From: Acidisoma silvae
Lineage (GTDB): Bacteria; Pseudomonadota; Alphaproteobacteria; Acetobacterales; Acetobacteraceae
Direction of reading: 5' to 3'
Assembly (NCBI RefSeq): GCF_020618775.1
Contig: NZ_JAESVB010000028.1
Span: 1-34,931, forward strand
DNA length: 34,931 bases
Every line of letters starts with the position of its first letter. Positions within the stretch are counted from its first letter, which is position 1. The notes under the pieces were generated by a model. It saw nothing but the letters and a program-made list of their open reading frames with translations, was not told the DNA's origin and did no database searches. Shown here piece by piece: positions 22,241-31,152 of this stretch. Made by a program: the position numbers and the translations under genes.

Positions 22241-24556
22241 ATGGCCGTTTTCGACGCAAACGCTTTGACAGATCCGTTCGCGAGCACCCAGTTTAACCTG
22301 CCTGGTGATTTGCAAGCCGCGCAACAGATTCGACAGGGCCAGAATGCCCTGACAATGCAAGCCCAGCAGGTCGCTGACCAGCAGCAGGAGGTGGGTCTGC
22401 GGCCGGGATTGGCTGCGGGCGATCCACAGGCGCTGAATGCTCTGTCGGTCATTGATCCAAGCATGACGAGTCAGATCATCGCCAACAGATCGGCTCAGGC
22501 GATGATCCCCTACAACATCATGCAGCGCCAGGCGCAGACGATGGCGCAAGCTGCTCAAGGCGTTGTTGCTGCGGCGCCAGCTGACCGGCCGGCCGCATAT
22601 CAGCAGATGCTGGCGAATGTCCGGCCCTATGGTCTCGGCCAGAACCTGCCAGACCAATATCCCGGCGACGGTGCCCTTGATCAGATCGCGATGTTCGGTG
22701 CTGATCCAGGAAAGATCCTGAACTATTTGCAAAACCGACCCTATCTTGCCGGCGCTGCAGGCGGGCAACCGCCTAGCGGCGGTGCCTCAGGCCAGAACAA
22801 CCCGGGCAATCTCAAGAATGTTGGTGGTGACGGCTTCCAGTCCTTCTCGACCCCTGAGGCGGGTGTTGCCGCAACCGAGAATCAGCTTCTCATCGACAAC
22901 CAGCAACACGGTCTCAAGACCACCGCGCAGATCATCAATAGCTGGGCGCCCCCGTCCGATGGAAACGACACGGCGGCCTACACAGCGGCTGTCGCACAGC
23001 AACTCGGCGTCGATCCGAACCAGCCTCTGGATCTGACCAATCCGACCCTGCGCAGCCAGTTCGCCCAAGCCATATTCAAGCAGGAAGGCCATCCGGTGTC
23101 ATCCGCGCCGGCGCAAGCGGCGGATGGCTCGACCCCCGGCTCCTATACGCCGGGATCGCCTGCTGATGTGCAGGCTGAGGCTCCCCAGCCGGCAGCGGCG
23201 CCAGGAGATCAGGCGTCAGCCCCCTCTCAGACCTATGCCCCGGTCATGAAGAATGGGCAGATCATCACTGATGGGAACGGCTACCAGTTGGTTCAGTATG
23301 GCGACGGCTCACAGGGCTATGTGCCGGCCAGCGGCGGCCCGGCAGACCCCGCGACGCTCGCTGTGCAGGCCCACATCAAGGCATCGGCGCAGGCAGGATT
23401 CCAGCTTGTTCGCGATCCCAACTCGGGTGTCATGATCTATCAGCCGATCCCGGGCGGCCCCGCAGATCCGGCGGCCAAGCACAATCTTGCGGTTGCCGGG
23501 GACACAAGCGGGCCCCTTCAGAGCGGAACGCCGCCGGCGGCTGCTCCGGGTACGCCTGCCGCATCGGTCGTGCCCACTCAAAACGCGCTCAGTATGGCAG
23601 CTCCCGCTGCCACCCAGCCGGCGCGGACACCCGCTGCTGGGCAAACACCCGCAGGAACGTTCCCTGCGCCTCCTGTCGACCCTTACGCCGGCTTGGCAAA
23701 CAATGGTGCTCTGGCCACCAGAATGAACGCAGACCGGACGGCAGCCGCGGATGCGGTGAAGGCGAATGCCCCGATCCTGGAAAAGGATCAGCAGCAGATC
23801 CAGAACGCGCAGCAATTCGAGCTTGTGAACGCTGGAGCGCCGACCGGGCCTCGCGCTGGATCTGATGCAGCGGCGTGGGCTCGTAGTCATATTCCCTGGA
23901 CGCCCAGCAATCAGCCTTACCAGACGATGGACAAGATTGCTGCCGAGATGAAGGTCTCCGGACTGCCGTCAGGAATGGGACGTCTTGACTTGCCTGTCAT
24001 TCAGGCCGTGGCCAAACAGCAGCCATCTGTCACGAACTACCGCGACGTGAACAGCAACATCGCGAATGTTCAAATCGGCCGAGCTCGGCGCGACATGATG
24101 TATCGTCAGGCGCAAAATCAGTGGGCGCAGCAAAACGGAACGCTTGCTGGCTTCGACCAGATGTGGGGCGACTATGCGGATAATGTCCCGGCTTACCTAG
24201 TGAGCGCCGACGGTTCGCGGACAACCGTCAACACGGCGGCGCCGTCATTCCGCGACTGGGTTTGGAACCGCACAGATCAAAACACCGGTCGCTACAATCC
24301 CGCGCTTGCTTCTGTGCCCGACAGCCAGTTGTCGGGTGGGCAGCCCCAGGCACAATCGCAAGGGCAGCCGACGCCTCAACAGGCCGCGCCGCAGAGCCAA
24401 ATGCCCCAGCCGCAGCAGGCGGCCGGCAATCCGCAAAGCGCTGCATCTCAACAGGGCGGAGCGGTTTTTCACGTCGCAAACTCGGCGGATTACGCCAGCG
24501 TTCCAAGTGGCGCCCGCTATGTCTCGCCAGACGGCGTTTTGAGGGTGAAGCAGTAA
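22241..24556 (+). CDS. Virion-associated peptidoglycan hydrolase-like protein
   Basis: A 771-residue protein, ATG with AGGAG ten bases before. The recognisable domain is at about residues 186-284: NNPGNLKNVGGDGFQSFSTP, then EAGVAATENQLL, INSWAPPSDGNDTAAYTAAV and FKQEGH. This order (NNPGN, F.....G...., WAPP.....Y) is typical of phage virion muramidase/transglycosylase domains. The flanks are long and Ala/Gln/Pro-rich, with a duplicated G-G-P-A-D-P-A turn near 363 and 406. It would cut the wall locally as DNA enters. Its stop overlaps the next ATG (TAATG). Confidence 0.8.
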   Translation: MAVFDANALTDPFASTQFNLPGDLQAAQQIRQGQNALTMQAQQVADQQQEVGLRPGLAAGDPQALNALSVIDPSMTSQIIANRSAQAMIPYNIMQRQAQTMAQAAQGVVAAAPADRPAAYQQMLANVRPYGLGQNLPDQYPGDGALDQIAMFGADPGKILNYLQNRPYLAGAAGGQPPSGGASGQNNPGNLKNVGGDGFQSFSTPEAGVAATENQLLIDNQQHGLKTTAQIINSWAPPSDGNDTAAYTAAVAQQLGVDPNQPLDLTNPTLRSQFAQAIFKQEGHPVSSAPAQAADGSTPGSYTPGSPADVQAEAPQPAAAPGDQASAPSQTYAPVMKNGQIITDGNGYQLVQYGDGSQGYVPASGGPADPATLAVQAHIKASAQAGFQLVRDPNSGVMIYQPIPGGPADPAAKHNLAVAGDTSGPLQSGTPPAAAPGTPAASVVPTQNALSMAAPAATQPARTPAAGQTPAGTFPAPPVDPYAGLANNGALATRMNADRTAAADAVKANAPILEKDQQQIQNAQQFELVNAGAPTGPRAGSDAAAWARSHIPWTPSNQPYQTMDKIAAEMKVSGLPSGMGRLDLPVIQAVAKQQPSVTNYRDVNSNIANVQIGRARRDMMYRQAQNQWAQQNGTLAGFDQMWGDYADNVPAYLVSADGSRTTVNTAAPSFRDWVWNRTDQNTGRYNPALASVPDSQLSGGQPQAQSQGQPTPQQAAPQSQMPQPQQAAGNPQSAASQQGGAVFHVANSADYASVPSGARYVSPDGVLRVKQ

Positions 24557-27500
24557 TGGCCGACGCATCGCAGCCCTGGCTGAATGATCCCATCGTCTCG
24601 CAGGCATCGCCTGCGGCACAGGCGGCGGCACAGCCCTGGTTGAAAGACCCCGTCGTTTCGCAATCGCCCCCGCCGCCACAGCAGGCGGACGTGCCGGTCA
24701 TCGATATCTCTGCGTCTGGGCCAAACCAGAATCCGGCAGCACCAATGGGACAGCCCGGGTCAGGCTATATGCTGTCGAACGTCGGTGGTGGCGGTCAGAA
24801 CGTCGGCGTAAACGCGACTGTTCCAGCCCAGCCAGCGCCGGCGCCTGTCGCGCAAACCGCGCCCCCGGTAACCCCTGCCGTTGCGGCTTCTATTCCAGCA
24901 CAGGCGCCCCCGCCGCAGGCGACTGCGACGTCGCCCGCCAATCCGCCAGGCTTGCCGCTGCCCCCTGCACCCACGACGTCCACGGCCCCACCCGGGAGCC
25001 ATCTGCCGCTTCCTCCGCCGCAGGCGGCCCAGTCCCAGCAAACCCAACCTGCCAGCCCTGCGTCGAACCAGCCGCAACCTGCTGATAGCAGCGTGGCGCC
25101 CCTCCCCTCACCCGCGCAGGTTTCTCAACCAGCGCCGCCTCAGGGTGGAGCGCTGCAGGGATTGTCTGACGCGGCTTTCGCCACGCTGGATCAGATACCC
25201 GGCGTCAACCAAGTTGGCGCGGCCACGGATGCAGCCCTAGGTTATCTCATCGGGCAGGGCTCGCAGGCGCCCACGTTCGGCGCGAGATATCAGCAGAACT
25301 TGCAAGCCAATCTGGCCAGGCTGAACTCAATCCCGGCTGCACTGCGCGTGCCGGCGGGCATGGTAGGCAACACCGCAGCGGCGATCACCGGTGGGGGCGT
25401 AATCGGCGTTGGTGCCGATGCGCTGGCTAGTGCCATCCCGGCTGTTGCTCCCACGCTCAATGCTCTGTCGAGCCTACCCTCCATCCTGCGGTTCGCCGGT
25501 GCCGGCGCAGCCCAGGGCGCGGTTCAAGGCGCATCCGACGCGCCGACGAATGCTGGCATCCTGCCGGGTGCGGCGGAAGGTGCTGGGCTTGGCGCGGTTG
25601 CGGGAGCTGTGCTCCCGGCGGTTGGTCAGGCTGTCGGTGGTGGCGCGCGCATGGCGGCGAACTATGTGCGGCCGTTCCTCGGCCACACCAATGCCCTGAC
25701 GGATGCCGCCGGCAATGCCATGCTCCGCCAAAATGGCCAGCCGATTATGGCAACGGCCGGACAGATCCAGATGGCCGGGCGCCACTTGGTAGACTCTGCT
25801 GACGATCCCGATGCGGTGCGCGCTTCGCTCGCCGGCGGCGCCAACGAAATCGTGCCAGGCTCAACACCAACGACCTTCCAGCAGACGGGAGATATGGGCC
25901 TCGGTGGCGTCGAGCGCGCCGTGGCCACGCGGAACCGTGGCGTGTTCAACAAGGCGATCGCCAACCAGAACAGCGCACGCCTCGCATCCTTGGGCAGCTT
26001 CCAAGGCACCGGAGATCCCAGTCAGGTCAGAGATCTCGTGCGCGCCCATCTCGATGCGATCGACAAGACGGTCTCTGATCTTCAGGGACAGGCACCTGGG
26101 GCGAGCGCCCGCGTCGCGCAGGCTGGTGAAGGCCGCGTTGCCACCGCCCGCGGTCAGGCAAACCAGGCGGCGAGCGCAATCGGCGGCCGGGACACGCCCG
26201 AGGCCTACGGTGCCGCGATGCGTGCCCGACCGGATGCAGCCGAGCAGGCAGCCCGTGAACAAGAATCCGCGCTATGGGATGCGGTCGATCCCGAGGGCAA
26301 GCTCGTCATGGACGTGACGCCCATCCGTAAGGAAGCCAGGGCGATCACCGGCGAGCAGACGAAATCTGCGAAGCCTTTCAGCAGCGCTGAGAACCAAATC
26401 TACGGTGCCGCGAGCTCCTACCGCGCCGGCGAACCCTTCAAGGAAGTCAGCGATCTTCGGCAGAACATCAACGATGCCATCTCGCGTGAGCTGGAGCACG
26501 GACGCACGCCTGGCTACGCTCGCCTGTCCCGCTTTAAGGCGGTTTTGGATCATGCTATCGACAGCGCCGTAGAGCGCCACGCGCAGCGGGAAGCTTTGGC
26601 AGTTGCCGAAGGCCGGATGCGCCCCGGCGATACGATGGCTGCGCGACTTCAGGAAAAGAACGATGGTTGGGCGGCAGGCACCGCGAATTCCTCCGGAGGC
26701 CAAGGGCAAGATAGCCGTTCAGCTTTCACTGAACCAAGTCGCTCCCGAGGAGCAGATGGCCTATCTGGCTTGGGTGGAACAGGAAGCTCGTCGGGACGGC
26801 GACCAGGAAATGCTGGAGGCAATCCGGGACTGGCGGCTGGATCAGCAAATCAACGGCCCGGTCCCTCCCTCCTCGCCTTTCTGACGCAACGCGGCGGCGT
26901 CACCGATCCCGGTGGCGATCTTGCCGCAATGGATGCCGGGCCGCAGCGCGTCGGTCTTCTGCGGCGCACCGGTGGCCAGTCGCTGGATTACGCGCGGGAG
27001 GCGGCTGTCGAAGCCGGCTATCTGCGTCCAGGCGCTTCAACCAATGACCTGCTCGAAGCCATCCGGTCTGAATTGGCCGGCCGCAAAGTCTATCCGCCGG
27101 AACAGCAGGCTGGGCTCGACCTGGCTTCGAATACCGAGCGTGAAGCGGCGCGGCAGTCCGACGCCATGATGGGTGCGCGTGAAGACGTGCGGATGGCGGC
27201 CGACAATGCCGGCGTGCGCCTGGCGCCTGCCGAAACGGACCATGCGACTGACCTCGTGATGCGCGGCATGGATCCCCACGATGCAGTCGACCACGCCGTC
27301 CGGTACGGCGATCAGGCAGCCCTGACCCGGGACACGTCCCTGCAGCAAATGGGACCGGCCGGCGTGCGACCGGAAGCCGAGCAAGGTCTTCTGACAATGC
27401 CGGAGCCTCCTGCTGGCCATGACGGCGGCCCGCGGGTCAATTTCGATGAAGACGCCGCATCACGGCTGAGGGCGGCGGTTGACTTCAGTAATGACCGCCA

Positions 27501-28761
27501 TCAGCGCTTCAACGTCGGAGCCGTAGGCGACATGGTTCGCCGCAGCTCGCAGGGCGGTTTTGTCCGCTCCGATGCCAGCGTTCCGCAGGGTATCCTGCGG
27601 CCGGGCGCCAAAGGGCGCGAAGTCCTCAACGCCTATGAGAACGCCGGCGGCGACATGAACGCTGCGCGGGACGCTTTGGCGATGCAAGCTCGTCTCAAAG
27701 CCATCAAGCCAGACGGCACCCTCAATCCCGACGCCCTTTCCCGGTTCCGGCGCGACTACGGGCGAGCTTTGTCACACCCCGCCATGCACTCGCTCAATCA
27801 GGCGCTCAGCACGGCAGAAGGGGCAGAGCGTGCGGTTGGCGATGCCGCGACGCGCGCCAAGGAGGCGCTGATTGCTCATGATCAGCAAGCTGCGGCGCAG
27901 ATCCTGAATGCCCAGCAGGTCGGTCGGCAATTCCGTTCAACGGTCGCCGGCCAGTTCGCGAAAGCCGACGCCCCCGATGACGTCGTGCGCCAGGTCGGCG
28001 CCCTCTTCAGCAACAGCAATGCCACTTCGCGGTTTGCTCAGCTTGCCGCCCTCACCAAGGGCAATCAGGCCGCTATCGACGGCGTTCGGCGTGCGATCGT
28101 CCAGCATATGGAAATGCGGCTGGTGTCCAACACTGAGGCGGGCACCTCCAGTCAGGGGAAGATCTCCGCAGATGCCTTCCAGACTTTCATGCGCCAGAAC
28201 CGGAGCGCGCTGCGGCAGTTCTTCACCGAGAACGAGGTCAACACAATGGACCTCATCGGCAAGGACATTCAGCGGTCGCTGCGATCCCGCGACGCGATCA
28301 GGCTGGCTGGGGAATCCAATACGGCCGGCGACCAGGAAGACGCGCGGAAGTTCACCCTTGCCAGCCGGATCGGCAAAGCCTTCGTCGTCCAAGCCCTGAG
28401 CGGCGGCACATTGGGCATCCTGGGCGGCGAGAGCGGCGCGCTAACGGGTGAAATCTTTGGCGTGGGTGCAGCCGTGGCTCGCGACGTTCTGGCGTCCATG
28501 CGCCTGGCTGGGATTAACAAGGTGGACGACCTCGTGACTGAGGCGATGCTGCACCCAGAGGTCGCGCGTATCCTCATGTCGAAAGTCACCCCAGAGAACC
28601 AGTCTCGCATCCTGTGCGGACTATCCCACGCGGTGACGCGGGCGAGCGCCTCGAACCTCGCCGTGCAGGCCAACGAAACGGGATACAACGAGCCCGCGCC
28701 GAGTGCCGCATGGGTGCCGCCGGCCGCACAGATGAACGTGCTGTCGACGCTGACGCGGTAG
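24556..28761 (+). CDS. Giant internal virion / ejection protein
   Basis: A 1401-residue protein. ATG at 24556 overlaps the upstream stop, with GAGGGTGAAG before it; the open frame extends 98 residues further but that part lies inside the upstream gene. It has a Pro/Ala/Gln-rich N-terminus with a duplicated QPWLxDPxVSQ (6-16, 26-36). A glycine-zipper hydrophobic region follows (about 265-385; ITGGGVIGVGADAL, GAGAAQGAVQGAS). A long helical body ends in another hydrophobic stretch. SLLAFLTQRGGVTDPGGDLA and SLDYAREAAVEAGYL (near 775-830) are motifs seen in large phage ejection proteins. Codon use breaks frame at 26690-26880. It would cross the host envelope ahead of phage DNA. Confidence 0.8.
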   Translation: MADASQPWLNDPIVSQASPAAQAAAQPWLKDPVVSQSPPPPQQADVPVIDISASGPNQNPAAPMGQPGSGYMLSNVGGGGQNVGVNATVPAQPAPAPVAQTAPPVTPAVAASIPAQAPPPQATATSPANPPGLPLPPAPTTSTAPPGSHLPLPPPQAAQSQQTQPASPASNQPQPADSSVAPLPSPAQVSQPAPPQGGALQGLSDAAFATLDQIPGVNQVGAATDAALGYLIGQGSQAPTFGARYQQNLQANLARLNSIPAALRVPAGMVGNTAAAITGGGVIGVGADALASAIPAVAPTLNALSSLPSILRFAGAGAAQGAVQGASDAPTNAGILPGAAEGAGLGAVAGAVLPAVGQAVGGGARMAANYVRPFLGHTNALTDAAGNAMLRQNGQPIMATAGQIQMAGRHLVDSADDPDAVRASLAGGANEIVPGSTPTTFQQTGDMGLGGVERAVATRNRGVFNKAIANQNSARLASLGSFQGTGDPSQVRDLVRAHLDAIDKTVSDLQGQAPGASARVAQAGEGRVATARGQANQAASAIGGRDTPEAYGAAMRARPDAAEQAAREQESALWDAVDPEGKLVMDVTPIRKEARAITGEQTKSAKPFSSAENQIYGAASSYRAGEPFKEVSDLRQNINDAISRELEHGRTPGYARLSRFKAVLDHAIDSAVERHAQREALAVAEGRMRPGDTMAARLQEKNDGWAAGTANSSGGQGQDSRSAFTEPSRSRGADGLSGLGGTGSSSGRRPGNAGGNPGLAAGSANQRPGPSLLAFLTQRGGVTDPGGDLAAMDAGPQRVGLLRRTGGQSLDYAREAAVEAGYLRPGASTNDLLEAIRSELAGRKVYPPEQQAGLDLASNTEREAARQSDAMMGAREDVRMAADNAGVRLAPAETDHATDLVMRGMDPHDAVDHAVRYGDQAALTRDTSLQQMGPAGVRPEAEQGLLTMPEPPAGHDGGPRVNFDEDAASRLRAAVDFSNDRHQRFNVGAVGDMVRRSSQGGFVRSDASVPQGILRPGAKGREVLNAYENAGGDMNAARDALAMQARLKAIKPDGTLNPDALSRFRRDYGRALSHPAMHSLNQALSTAEGAERAVGDAATRAKEALIAHDQQAAAQILNAQQVGRQFRSTVAGQFAKADAPDDVVRQVGALFSNSNATSRFAQLAALTKGNQAAIDGVRRAIVQHMEMRLVSNTEAGTSSQGKISADAFQTFMRQNRSALRQFFTENEVNTMDLIGKDIQRSLRSRDAIRLAGESNTAGDQEDARKFTLASRIGKAFVVQALSGGTLGILGGESGALTGEIFGVGAAVARDVLASMRLAGINKVDDLVTEAMLHPEVARILMSKVTPENQSRILCGLSHAVTRASASNLAVQANETGYNEPAPSAAWVPPAAQMNVLSTLTR
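26663..26884 (+). CDS. Possible embedded ORF or double-frameshift scar
   Basis: A 73-residue frame, +1 relative to the giant protein, with AGGAAAAG before its ATG. My hand count gives about 68 percent G/C in third positions here, against about 35 percent for the main frame over the matching stretch, so the local coding signal sits in this frame. The product is charged and helical (MAYLAWVEQEARRDGDQEML). It may be a gene inside a gene, or the mark of two compensating indels. Confidence 0.4.
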   Translation: MVGRQAPRIPPEAKGKIAVQLSLNQVAPEEQMAYLAWVEQEARRDGDQEMLEAIRDWRLDQQINGPVPPSSPF

Positions 28762-28828
28762 GGCGCTGGCTCCTTCACCCTTTCCCCCGCATAGTGGGGC
28801 TGCGGCAAAGCCGTTAAAGGGGAACGAC

Positions 28829-29077
28829 ATGAGATACGCCTGGGTTCCGTTCATCGCCCTTGTGACGCTGGCCACCCCTGCCCTCGCCCACAAATCCTAC
28901 CCGCCGGTCACGCCGGACATTTCCTGCCCAGGCGATCGGGTCGTATGGGTGAACACCAACAGCGGCGTTTATCACTACGAGGGCGAGCGCTGGTTTGGGC
29001 GCACCAAAAGCGGTCAGTTTGAGTGCGAGAAGCAGGCTAAAGCGGAGGGTGACCACGCGACGGAGAATGGGCAGTAG
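28829..29077 (+). CDS. Small exported protein, Y-H-x-x-G-x-x-x-(F/Y)-G-x-T-K family
   Basis: An 82-residue protein with signal peptide 1-20 (LVTLATPALA-HK) and AAAGGGG before the ATG. The mature part, DRVVWVNTNSGVYHYEGERW and FGRTKSGQFECEKQAKAEG, matches a small beta-rich fold common in exported and phage-linked proteins. Two Cys (ISCPG; FECEK) may form a disulfide. It follows the ejection protein gene and could be part of the same transcript. Role unknown. Confidence 0.75.
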   Translation: MRYAWVPFIALVTLATPALAHKSYPPVTPDISCPGDRVVWVNTNSGVYHYEGERWFGRTKSGQFECEKQAKAEGDHATENGQ

Positions 29078-29100
29078 CTCGGAGATTGAGCTCACCAACT

Positions 29101-29748
29101 TTAAGATTGAAGGTTCTCGGATTTTCCAGCGTTGAGCAAACGCGGATAAGGCATTCCAGGCAAAGGGAAAAACTGTCTAAAGTCAAATTCGAAAGGAGGC
29201 ATTTTGTCTCCCCTTACGTTTTCCAGTTCAACTTTTAGCAACATCTGACCTATCTGATGATGAATTCCATGGCAAATATCATCGATACTCTCGTCTCTGA
29301 TCCAAGGTCTTTTTCTTTGTTGAGAAAGCAAATATTTCTTGTCAATGTGGAATAAAATATAGCCATCACCTGGCCGCAAATATCGCAATCGTCCATCAGG
29401 AAAGGTTGTGCACATATTCCAATCGAACTGCTCGTCAAAAGTGAGCAACCGATATGGATCTCGGTTTTGACGCCTTATTTTGGTAGCAGGATCGATCTTT
29501 GTGGCCATCACTGCGGTAATTACCGCTACACCGAGGCCTTTATTTCTCAGAGTTACATGGGTGTCTTTTGCGTCCAGATGGAAATCTAGATCAAGAAGGG
29601 GGCGGATATTCTCGAACAAAGACCGCCTGTTCATCCGAGCGGTTTGTCTTGCTATCCAAAGGCTTCCGCCCGACACCCCGAGTGCGCATATTCCTGTTAC
29701 AATTCCCGCGATATCTCTCAGGTGGGAAATTGTATTCCAGGTTACCAT
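29101..29748 (-). CDS. Single-pass membrane orphan protein
   Basis: A 215-residue protein. A membrane segment at about 13-32 (IAGIVTGICALGVSGGSLWI) is followed by RQTARMNRRSLFENIRPLLD. The rest is cytosolic or periplasmic and beta-rich, with NKGLGVAVITAV near 69-80. This N-terminus-plus-NNG/NKG layout is common in unnamed bacterial membrane proteins. The G+C content is clearly lower than its neighbours', suggesting separate acquisition. Function unknown. Confidence 0.65.
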   Translation of the reverse strand: MVTWNTISHLRDIAGIVTGICALGVSGGSLWIARQTARMNRRSLFENIRPLLDLDFHLDAKDTHVTLRNKGLGVAVITAVMATKIDPATKIRRQNRDPYRLLTFDEQFDWNMCTTFPDGRLRYLRPGDGYILFHIDKKYLLSQQRKRPWIRDESIDDICHGIHHQIGQMLLKVELENVRGDKMPPFEFDFRQFFPLPGMPYPRLLNAGKSENLQS

Positions 29749-29803
29749 AGCACCTTCGACTCAATACTTGCCCGAGCGCTCGGCGCAATGACGAGATTTA
29801 TTT

Positions 29804-29842
29804 GTCAGCGATGCGCGAGCTGCTTTCGCGCGGATCGCTGAC
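29804..29842. repeat. Inverted repeat downstream of repA
   Basis: GTCAGCGA / TCGCTGAC outer arms and CGCGA / TCGCG inner arms, loop GCTGCTT. It lies 24 bases past the repA stop. No T-run follows on either strand, so it may be a protein site or a factor-assisted terminator. Confidence 0.6.
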
Positions 29843-29865
29843 CATCGCTTCCTGCCCCGAGGACT

Positions 29866-30846
29866 CTACCGGGACAGCGCAGCAGCCTTGATCCTCGGTG
29901 CGATCGGCGGCCGTGACGGCTGAAGCGTGAGCCCCCTCCCCCCGATCTCGACCTTCGCATCCGGATAAACAGCCAACGCCAGGTTCAAGTTCTCCACAAA
30001 AACCGTTCGGAAATGGTCGAGGCGCGACACCCCTCCCCCGAACTGGGCATGGAGAGCCTTCCAGGTCACGTCACGGTCGCCTGCGAGCGCATGAAGCCGG
30101 TAGGCCAGCCAGCAATAGATGTCCAAGGCCATGGAATGGCGGTTAATGGCCCGAATAGCAGCATCATCGACCGGAACCGGGTGGCGCTTTAGCTGCTCGA
30201 AGAAGGTTTCAGAGAGCCTGACCGTCTCGAGGAAACCTGAGGTATTTCGAATCGCCCCGCCAAAGTCCTCACTTTGGCCCCCGGCAGAGTCCTCACTCAG
30301 ATACGAGGAGGTATCGCCGAACATGGCCGTATCGACGATGTGCTGCTGGATAAGACCTTCTTTGCCAGCCGAATGCAGGTGGAAGGAAATCCGGCACCGG
30401 GTAATGCGTTCGGCCTGCTCACGGATCGACTGAATGCTCTTGCCGCCGGGCGTGATGCCCATCTTCCCAAGCCAATCTCTCAAGCTTTTCCCAAGCTCTA
30501 CTGATCGGCTGTTGGTCTTGAGGGCTTCGCTTTGGAGGTAGAGCATGATGAGGCGTGCGCGGGAGCCATAGGGCACTCCCACCGAGATTGGCGGTCCGGA
30601 GGGCATTGTGCGGCGGCCTGGCTCGACCAGCAGGGTGACCCGCTCGGTCCTAAGCTGCCAAGGGGCGTCGTCTGGGAGCCTTTTGTGAGGAAGAGCTGCT
30701 TGTGCCCAGCCAGAAAATAGGAAGGCGGTCCCACTCTCCTCGTCAGCGAGGAAATTCGCGGCTACATCCACGACACGACGGTCGAAATTGAACTGGAGAG
30801 CTTGCTGCTTCCCCTTCTCGACCAGAAGATCGTGAATTGTTCCCAT
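29866..30846 (-). CDS. repA: Plasmid replication initiator RepA (RPA-type)
   Basis: A 326-residue initiator like the RPA family of alphaproteobacterial plasmids: QALQFNFDRRVVDVAANFLA near the N-terminus, GVPYGSRARLIMLYLQSEAL, then SVELGKSLRDWLGKMGI with a winged-helix layout, and SMALDIYCWLAYRLHAL. The ATG at 30846 is chosen; a TTG 24 bases upstream is in frame. It binds iterons to start replication. Two iteron copies lie inside its own coding sequence, written as repeated S-E-D in LSEDSAGGQSEDFGGA. More copies lie upstream. Upstream boxes probably also repress repA. Confidence 0.85.
   Translation of the reverse strand: MGTIHDLLVEKGKQQALQFNFDRRVVDVAANFLADEESGTAFLFSGWAQAALPHKRLPDDAPWQLRTERVTLLVEPGRRTMPSGPPISVGVPYGSRARLIMLYLQSEALKTNSRSVELGKSLRDWLGKMGITPGGKSIQSIREQAERITRCRISFHLHSAGKEGLIQQHIVDTAMFGDTSSYLSEDSAGGQSEDFGGAIRNTSGFLETVRLSETFFEQLKRHPVPVDDAAIRAINRHSMALDIYCWLAYRLHALAGDRDVTWKALHAQFGGGVSRLDHFRTVFVENLNLALAVYPDAKVEIGGRGLTLQPSRPPIAPRIKAAALSR
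30262..30296. repeat. Two iteron copies inside repA
   Basis: AAAGTCCTCAC (30262-30272) and AGAGTCCTCAC (30286-30296), 24 bases apart, the same as in the origin. They encode the repeated Ser-Glu-Asp of RepA on the minus strand. A site inside the initiator gene could feed back on copy number. Confidence 0.7.
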
Positions 30847-30903
30847 CGACTCGGCTGCCCTGTCTCTCAAAACAAACTCTGGCCGATTGAGCTGGCTTTG
30901 TCG

Positions 30904-31071
30904 CTGAGGACTGTGGCGGGGATGGGTATTAGTGAAGGATATTAGGTTAGTTCTATTAGTATGTCCTGTCAGAGTCCTCGGGATAAGTCGGTGATTTTAC
31001 GGGAAATCCACGAGTCGAAGGTTGCCGGCGATCCCGCGAAAGTCCTCACGCTTTCCCGGCAAAGTCCTCAC
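30904..31071. other. Probable origin of replication with iterons
   Basis: Contains an inverted core TGAGGACT (30904-30911), an A/T-rich stretch with four ATTAG/TTAG units (about 30929-30962) suited to melting, one partial box AGAGTCCTCG (30971-30980), and two full iterons AAAGTCCTCAC at 31039-31049 and 31061-31071, 22 bases apart. It sits just upstream of repA. No DnaA box is clear by eye. Confidence 0.7.
31039..31071. repeat. Origin iterons
   Basis: Two perfect copies of AAAGTCCTCAC with a 22-base period (about two helical turns), each preceded by C-C-C-G. They are the expected RepA binding sites. Confidence 0.75.
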
Positions 31072-31152
31072 TTACAACGTCGGCTTTTGATGCTGTGTGA
31101 GCGCGTGCAAGTCATCGTCTGAATTTTTAGCACCCGAGTCGGGCTACGAGCC

